A stretch of 64,000 bases of DNA from Solirubrobacterales bacterium (GTDB lineage: Bacteria; Actinomycetota; Thermoleophilia; Solirubrobacterales; 70-9). The stretch is taken from the NCBI GenBank assembly GCA_016712175.1, contig JADJRQ010000003.1, positions 1 to 64,000 of the forward strand, written 5' to 3'. The notes below the pieces were generated by a model, which saw only the letters and a list, made by a program, of their open reading frames with translations, searched no databases and had not been told where the DNA came from. Position numbers and translations under genes: made by a program. Positions within the stretch are counted from its first letter, which is position 1. Every line of letters starts with the position of its first letter. Below, piece after piece: positions 59,173-64,000 of the stretch.

Positions 59173-60465
59173 GTGGCGGAAGAGATTCAGAAGAAATCGG
59201 TGCGGGCCGGCGTTCTCGTAACCGGGACGGAAGTACTCACCGCCACGATCGTCGACCGGAACGGTCCCTGGCTTTCGGAGCAGCTGACTGCGCTTGGCAT
59301 TGAACTGGCCGAGATCCTGATCGTCGCCGACCATGCCGATGACCTGCTGAGCGGGCTTCGGCACATGGAGAGCATCGGTCTCGACCTGGTCATTACGACC
59401 GGGGGACTGGGGCCGACCGCGGACGACCTGACGGCCGAGGTCGTCGGCAGGTTCACCGAGCGCGAACTGGTACTTGACCGGGAGATGGAAGACAGGATCG
59501 CCGCGATCCTCGCCCGGTTCGCCAAGACTTCTCCGGTGAAACTCGCTCCGGCCGGCCTCAACGCGGCCAATCGCAAGCAGGCGATGGTTCCCGAAGGTGC
59601 CGTGCCACTCGATCCGGTCGGCACCGCTCCGGGATTGATCGTGCCCGGTTCCGGCGGCATGGTCGTGCTGGTTCTTCCGGGCCCGCCGCGTGAACTCCAG
59701 CCGATGTGGCGAACTGCCCTCGAGGAGCCGCTGATCAAGGAGATCACCGAACGGGCAACACAGCTCAACTCCTACCGGCTTCGCATGTTCGGCACTCCGG
59801 AGTCGGAGCTGGCGCTCAGCCTGAGGGAGATTGAGGCCGACGGGCTCGACATCAGCCAGCTCGAGGTCACGACCTGCCTCAGGAAGGGGGAAGTCGAAAT
59901 CGACGTCCGGTACCGGGACGGAGCGACCGAAACCGCCGAGGGCCTGCGGGAGGCCCTTCATATGCGGCACGAACGCACTCTTTACAGCCTCGACGGCACG
60001 ACGATCGACGAGATGGTTGCCGGCCTGCTCAAGGGCCGTCGCCTCGGTCTGGCGGAATCGTGCAGCGCCGGCCTGCTCGCGGCCCGCATCACCAATGTCC
60101 CGGGCGCTTCCGGGCACTTTGCCGGTGGGGTCGTTTCCTATTCGAACGAAGCCAAGGCTGAACTCCTGGGAGTGGATCAGGGTCTTTTGGACGAGTTCGG
60201 TGCCGTCTCACCGGAAGTGGCCCGAGCGATGGCTGAGGGTGCTCTGGAGCGCTTTGACGCCGATGTTTCGCTTTCGGTCACCGGAATCGCCGGGCCCGGG
60301 GGCGGCAGTGAAGAAAAGCCGGTGGGGTTCGTCTGTTTTCACGCGATGACCTCGGACGGCGGGGAGCGGACCCTCACTCCGGTCATTCCCGGTGGACGCA
60401 GTGACATCCGGGAGCGGTCGGCCCTGGTGGCGATGCATCTGCTGCGTTTGCTGCTCACTGATTGA
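59173..60465 (+). CDS. cinA: CinA: competence/damage-inducible protein, nicotinamide-nucleotide amidase
   Basis: 430 residues from GTG 59173. The N-terminal molybdopterin-binding-like domain shows AGVLVTGTEVLTATIVDRNGPWLSEQL, TTGGLGPTADDLTAEVVG and VLVLPGPPRELQPMW. The C-terminal PncC-like amidase domain shows RLGLAESCSAGLLAARITNVPGASGHFAGGVVSYSNEAK and SLSVTGIAGPGGGSEEKPVG. Known members hydrolyse NMN or ADP-ribose. Commonly cotranscribed with recA, as here. Confidence 0.95.
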   Translation: MAEEIQKKSVRAGVLVTGTEVLTATIVDRNGPWLSEQLTALGIELAEILIVADHADDLLSGLRHMESIGLDLVITTGGLGPTADDLTAEVVGRFTERELVLDREMEDRIAAILARFAKTSPVKLAPAGLNAANRKQAMVPEGAVPLDPVGTAPGLIVPGSGGMVVLVLPGPPRELQPMWRTALEEPLIKEITERATQLNSYRLRMFGTPESELALSLREIEADGLDISQLEVTTCLRKGEVEIDVRYRDGATETAEGLREALHMRHERTLYSLDGTTIDEMVAGLLKGRRLGLAESCSAGLLAARITNVPGASGHFAGGVVSYSNEAKAELLGVDQGLLDEFGAVSPEVARAMAEGALERFDADVSLSVTGIAGPGGGSEEKPVGFVCFHAMTSDGGERTLTPVIPGGRSDIRERSALVAMHLLRLLLTD

Positions 60466-60602
60466 TATTTGCGGAATCCGTCCGGGACGAGTCGCATAAT
60501 CGATGCATCTGTAGTGCCATTGCTTCGGATTGCGTAGCTACCTTCCAGGAAGTCGCCGGAACGGAATCTTCCGTCCGACGGCAGGAATAGTTTTCTCCAT
60601 AA

Positions 60603-60616
60603 CGAACATATGTTCG
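60603..60616 (+). promoter_or_regulatory. LexA (SOS) box upstream of recA
   Basis: CGAACATATGTTCG is a perfect 14-bp palindrome that matches the Gram-positive LexA consensus CGAAC-N4-GTTCG. It lies 63 bases before the recA ATG, so recA, recX and perhaps rny should be DNA-damage inducible. The LexA gene is not in the window. Confidence 0.93.
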
Positions 60617-60678
60617 TACGGAACTTGATTCTTCGAACAACGATGCGGCCCCAGAGGGGCGGCGGCGAGGTGACTTAC

Positions 60679-61890
60679 ATGAGCGAGAGACTAGAAAACG
60701 ACATGGGCCCCGGCACCGACAAGGAGACGAAGGCCCGTACGGCCGCGCTCGATGCCGCCAAGAGCCAGATCGAGAAGCAGTTCGGAGCCGGCTCGCTGAT
60801 GAAGCTCGGTGATCAAGGTGCTCTGGACATCGAGTCGATCTCAACCGGAGCGCTGCCGCTCGACATCGCGCTCGGCGTCGGGGGCATTCCGCGTGGCCGG
60901 ATCGTCGAGATCTTCGGCCCGGAGTCTTCGGGCAAGACCACGCTGGTCTACCACATCATCGCCGAGGCCCAGAAGCGCGGTGGCGTCTGTGCTTTCGTCG
61001 ACGCTGAACACGCGATCGACCCGGTTTACGCCCGTCGTATCGGCGTCAACACCGACGAACTGCTGATTTCCCAGCCGGATTACGGCGAGCAGGCCCTCGA
61101 AATCGTCGACGTGCTGACCCGCTCCGGCGCGGTCGACGTGGTTGCGGTCGACTCGGTTGCCGCCTTGACCCCTCGGGCTGAGCTCGAAGGACAGATGGGT
61201 GACGTCACGGTCGGCCTCCAGGCACGACTGATGTCACAGGCACTCCGCAAGCTGGCCGGCAACCTGAACCGGGCGAACACGGTCTGCCTGTTCACCAACC
61301 AGATCCGCGAGAAGATCGGGGTGTCTTTCGGCTCGCCGGAGACGCAGCCTGGCGGTCGTGCGCTCAAGTTCTATTCCTCGCAGCGGCTTGACATCCGCCG
61401 CATCGAGACCCTCAAGGACGGCACCGAAGCGGTCGCCAACCGGGTCCGGGTCAAGGTCGTGAAGAACAAGGTCGCGGCTCCGTTCAAGCAGGCCGAGTTC
61501 GACATCGAATATGGCCAGGGCATTTCCCGGGAAGGCAGCCTGATCGATCTCGGCATCGACCACGATCTGGTCCAGAAGTCCGGATCCTTCTTCTCCTATG
61601 GCGACACCCGTCTGGGCCAGGGCCGCAGCAACTCGAAGCAGTTCCTGTCCGAAAATCCGGATATCTCTCTGGAGATCGAGACCCGGATCCTCGGCTCGCT
61701 TGGTATCACCCGGGATGGCTCGTTGATCGAGGCCGAGGTTGAGGCCGAAGTGCCGGAAGAAGTGAAGGATACGAAGGACAACAAGAACTCGAAGGTGAAG
61801 AAGGAAGCCGAGACCCCCGTGGCAATCGTCGACGCCCCCGCAGAGGAGAGACAGGCGGCCTGGTCCGCAAGGGTCAGGTTGCTCACCTAG
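60679..61890 (+). CDS. recA: Recombinase RecA
   Basis: 403 residues from ATG 60679, preceded by GAGGTGAC. Walker [10 protein letters not shown] (residues 80-88), [39 protein letters not shown] (Walker B), L1/L2 region [28 protein letters not shown] and [19 protein letters not shown]. The C-terminus extends about 50 residues beyond the core with mixed acidic and basic character, ending in RVRLLT. It forms filaments on single-stranded DNA for strand exchange and triggers LexA self-cleavage. SOS box upstream. An upstream in-frame ATG (60610) overlaps the box and is rejected. Confidence 0.97.
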   Translation: MSERLENDMGPGTDKETKARTAALDAAKSQIEKQFGAGSLMKLGDQGALDIESISTGALPLDIALGVGGIPRGRIVEIFGPESSGKTTLVYHIIAEAQKRGGVCAFVDAEHAIDPVYARRIGVNTDELLISQPDYGEQALEIVDVLTRSGAVDVVAVDSVAALTPRAELEGQMGDVTVGLQARLMSQALRKLAGNLNRANTVCLFTNQIREKIGVSFGSPETQPGGRALKFYSSQRLDIRRIETLKDGTEAVANRVRVKVVKNKVAAPFKQAEFDIEYGQGISREGSLIDLGIDHDLVQKSGSFFSYGDTRLGQGRSNSKQFLSENPDISLEIETRILGSLGITRDGSLIEAEVEAEVPEEVKDTKDNKNSKVKKEAETPVAIVDAPAEERQAAWSARVRLLT

Positions 61891-61893
61891 AAA

Positions 61894-62343
61894 ATGGCTG
61901 ACGAAGTTCTGGCCAAGGCGCTGGGGGCGATCGGGCGCAAGGAGCGCACGGTCGCCGAAATGCGGGTATGGCTGGGTGACCGGGAGATCGAGCCGGACGA
62001 GATCGATCGGGTCGTCAACTTCCTGATCGAGAACGAGGCTCTGAACGACCGCAAGTTTGCGGTCGAATTCACCACGGACAAGCGGGAGATATCCGGATGG
62101 GGCCAGACCCGGATCAGGGAGAACCTTCGCAAGCGCGGAATGCCCGAGGGCCTGATCCAGGAGGCGCTGGCAAAGGACTCGGGGGAGACCGAGGTCGACC
62201 GGGCGGCACGTTTGCTGGAAGAACGCGGTGCCGATCTGAGCGATGATCGAGGCAAGAGCCGGGCCCTCGGCCTGCTTTCCCGGCGCGGATACTCCGCCGA
62301 GGAGGCGTATGCCGCAATTAGAAGAAATGATTCGGCTGCCTGA
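61894..62343 (+). CDS. recX: Regulatory protein RecX
   Basis: 149 residues from ATG 61894, three bases after recA. Three-helix repeats typical of RecX: ALGAIGRKERTVAEMRVWLGDREIEPDEIDRVVNFLIENEALNDRKFAVEFTTDK, GWGQTRIRENLRKRGMPEGLIQEAL and KSRALGLLSRRGYSAEEAYAAI. RecX limits RecA filament growth. Gene position and coupling are as expected. Co-regulated by the LexA box. Confidence 0.95.
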   Translation: MADEVLAKALGAIGRKERTVAEMRVWLGDREIEPDEIDRVVNFLIENEALNDRKFAVEFTTDKREISGWGQTRIRENLRKRGMPEGLIQEALAKDSGETEVDRAARLLEERGADLSDDRGKSRALGLLSRRGYSAEEAYAAIRRNDSAA

Positions 62344-62363
62344 GACTTTGTAGGGGATGTGAA

Positions 62364-63875
62364 GTGGTCGGTACCCTTGAACTGACCCTCATGGAACTCA
62401 GATCCTTCATTCCCGCATGGCTCCGGTCGGAAACGGCTGAACCGGAGGTCGGCGATGGGGGCGGTAGCGGAGTTTCCAACGGCCGGCCAGCGAACGGACA
62501 ACACCTCGATCCGTCGGCGATGCCCGGCGGTGAGCCCGGCGCAATGTCTGCCCAGGCCGAGCTCAGGGCTCGGCGGGAAGAGATCATCCGGATGGAGGAG
62601 CGCGCCCTCCGCGAGCTCGAATCGGCCCAGACCAAGTTACGGGAGGCCGATCGGCGCAATGACCTGCTCGAAGCCCGCGAAGAGAAAGTCATCGAAGGCG
62701 AAGGAGTCGTCGCTGAAGCCCGTGAGCGGCAACTGGAGGAACTTGAACGGATTGCCGGACTGACTCAGGCGCAGGCACGGAAGCTGCTCCTGAAAGAGGT
62801 TGAGGCGGATGCCAGCCATCAGGCAGGACTGACCATCAAGCGGGTCGAGGATGAGGCCAAGCTCGAATCGGAACGTCGCGCCCGGGGCATCCTCGCGGTT
62901 GCAATGCAGCGGCTCGCTTCGCAGCAGTCGATCGAAGGCAATACCCATTCGATTCATCTTCCTTCCGAGGACATGAAGGGCCGCATCATCGGCAAGGACG
63001 GTCGAAACATCCGCGCTCTCGAGAACCTGACCGGCGTCGACATCATCATCGACGAGACCCCGGAAACTGTGGTGCTCTCAAGCTTCGACGGAGTGCGCCG
63101 CGAAGTTGCGAGGCTGACCCTCGAGAAGCTGATCGCCGACGGGCGCATTCATCCGGCTTCCTGTGAAGCCGCCTTTGCGGAATCGGAAGCCGAACTCGAT
63201 GACTTCATGATCGAGGTGGCGGAGTCCGCCCTGCTCGATGCCCGGGTGACCGGCGTTCACCCGGAACTCGTCCGGCTGCTGGGTCGCCTCCGTTTCCGGA
63301 CGAGCTACAGCCAGAACGTGCTCGCTCACCTGGTCGAGTCGTCCCAACTGGCGGCGATGATGGCGGCCGAACTCGGTGCTTCGGTTGAAATTGCCCGGCG
63401 GGCGGCCCTGCTCCATGACATCGGCAAGGCAGTCAGCCACGAAGTCGAAGGCACGCATGCTTTGGTCGGAGCCAGGCTGGCTCGCCGCTACGACGAAATT
63501 GACGCGATCACCCACGCGATCGAGGCCCACCACAACGAGATCGAACCTGTGACTGTGGAGGCAGTGATCGTTCAGGCGGCCGACGCCTTGTCCGGCGCCC
63601 GTCCCGGCGCCCGGGGTGATTCGCTCGAGCAGTACGTGACCAGGCTGGGCGATCTGGAGGAAATCGCGCTGCGCCAGACGGGGGTGAAGAAGGTCTACGC
63701 GATGCAGGCCGGTCGCGAAATCCGGGTCATCGTCGACCCGGGCCAGGTCGACGACCGCACCGTGGCCGTAATTTCGCATGAGATTGCCTCCGCCATCGAG
63801 CGGGAGATGGAGTATCCGGGGCAGATCAAGATCACCGTGATCCGCGAGCTCCGGGCGACCAAGATCGCCCACTAG
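62364..63875 (+). CDS. rny: Ribonuclease Y
   Basis: 503 residues from GTG 62364, 20 bases after recX. Endoribonuclease starting mRNA decay. A long coiled coil (about residues 65-165: AQAELRARREEIIRMEERALRELE) leads to KH (GRIIGKDGRNIRALENLTGVDIIID) and HD domain (AALLHDIGKAVSHEVEGTH). The N-terminal transmembrane helix typical of firmicute RNase Y is not seen; the N-terminus is Gly/Pro-rich and soluble, so it may be cytosolic. The HD metal ligands are intact. This genome encodes RNase J as well. Confidence 0.93.
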   Translation: MVGTLELTLMELRSFIPAWLRSETAEPEVGDGGGSGVSNGRPANGQHLDPSAMPGGEPGAMSAQAELRARREEIIRMEERALRELESAQTKLREADRRNDLLEAREEKVIEGEGVVAEARERQLEELERIAGLTQAQARKLLLKEVEADASHQAGLTIKRVEDEAKLESERRARGILAVAMQRLASQQSIEGNTHSIHLPSEDMKGRIIGKDGRNIRALENLTGVDIIIDETPETVVLSSFDGVRREVARLTLEKLIADGRIHPASCEAAFAESEAELDDFMIEVAESALLDARVTGVHPELVRLLGRLRFRTSYSQNVLAHLVESSQLAAMMAAELGASVEIARRAALLHDIGKAVSHEVEGTHALVGARLARRYDEIDAITHAIEAHHNEIEPVTVEAVIVQAADALSGARPGARGDSLEQYVTRLGDLEEIALRQTGVKKVYAMQAGREIRVIVDPGQVDDRTVAVISHEIASAIEREMEYPGQIKITVIRELRATKIAH

Positions 63876-63945
63876 AGAGCCGTTTCAGGCTTTTGTTCCC
63901 GCCGCAGGGCAAACCACCTCGGCCAGCAGGTAGGATTCGCCTTCG

Positions 63946-64000
63946 ATGGATCTCCAGACCACCTTCATCATTTTCGGTATCTGCCTCGCGCTCCTCGCCG
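63946..64000 (+). CDS. Start of a membrane protein, cut by the window edge
   Basis: ATG 63946 begins DLQTTFIIFGICLALLA, an N-terminal hydrophobic segment, and runs off the window. It starts 71 bases after rny. Too short to identify. Confidence 0.4.
   Translation, partial: MDLQTTFIIFGICLALLA

Noticed and set aside
57049..60117. Minus-strand frames of 443 and 437 codons opposite ftsK and cinA
   Set aside because: Same high-GC shadow effect; both plus-strand genes have intact signatures.

Overview
The window is high-GC, gene-dense chromosomal DNA from an actinobacterium. The features seen point to the class Thermoleophilia (Solirubrobacterales-like): ELWxxDGTxxGT-repeat surface protein with a basic tail, an actinobacterial-type integration host factor (mIHF), RNase J and RNase Y together, a fused SecDF, a PyrR-led pyr operon and a recA-recX-rny block. 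This lineage call is inference from gene content and protein style; no rRNA is present to confirm it. There is no sign of prophage, insertion sequence, CRISPR array or integron.

Layout. 0-2.5 kb: tail of a haem-binding-domain protein, then ruvC-ruvA-ruvB. 2.5-6.2 kb: a secreted repeat protein, an SDR-family epimerase and a zinc-ribbon/PAS protein. 6.2-14.1 kb: secDF, a small membrane protein, recJ and relA/spoT. 14.1-18.9 kb: a lone AbiEi/DUF559-like protein and a minus-strand run (thiamine-binding protein, diacylglycerol-kinase-like, MBL hydrolase, HIT, CorA). 19.0-22.4 kb: a SAM-I riboswitch with intrinsic terminator in front of a threonine-synthase-like PLP enzyme, a MoaD/ThiS-like sulfur carrier and two CDP-sugar genes. 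22.4-25.0 kb: YedK, a membrane protein, tRNA-Arg(CCG) and RNase Z. 25.1-34.0 kb: a PyrR-binding leader and pyrR-pyrB-pyrC-carA-carB-pyrK-pyrD, nearly every gene overlapping the next. 34.1-37.0 kb: mihF-gmk-rpoZ-coaBC-dtd. 37.0-49.2 kb: an attenuated leader then rimP-nusA-infB-rbfA-nrnA-truB-ribF-rpsO-(peroxiredoxin)-pnp-M16 peptidase. 49.2-53.9 kb: dapB, amidase, dapA, rnj. 54-64 kb: a minus-strand two-component pair, ftsK, cinA, LexA-box-controlled recA, recX, rny and the start of a membrane protein.

The most interesting locus is the SAM-riboswitch operon at 19.1-20.8 kb. A SAM-sensing OFF switch makes little sense for threonine synthesis, but makes good sense if the ThrC-like enzyme makes homocysteine from O-phosphohomoserine using the thiocarboxylated MoaD-like protein as sulfur donor, by analogy with CysM/CysO. 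This is a hypothesis.

A strong caution: at least a dozen conserved genes (relA, pyrB, pyrD, nusA, infB, nrnA, truB, ribF, rpsO, peroxiredoxin, amidase and others) carry 1-2 base indels, mostly in G/C runs. Several are normally essential, so the best reading is uncorrected sequencing or assembly error, not real gene decay. Affected genes are given their restored spans here.
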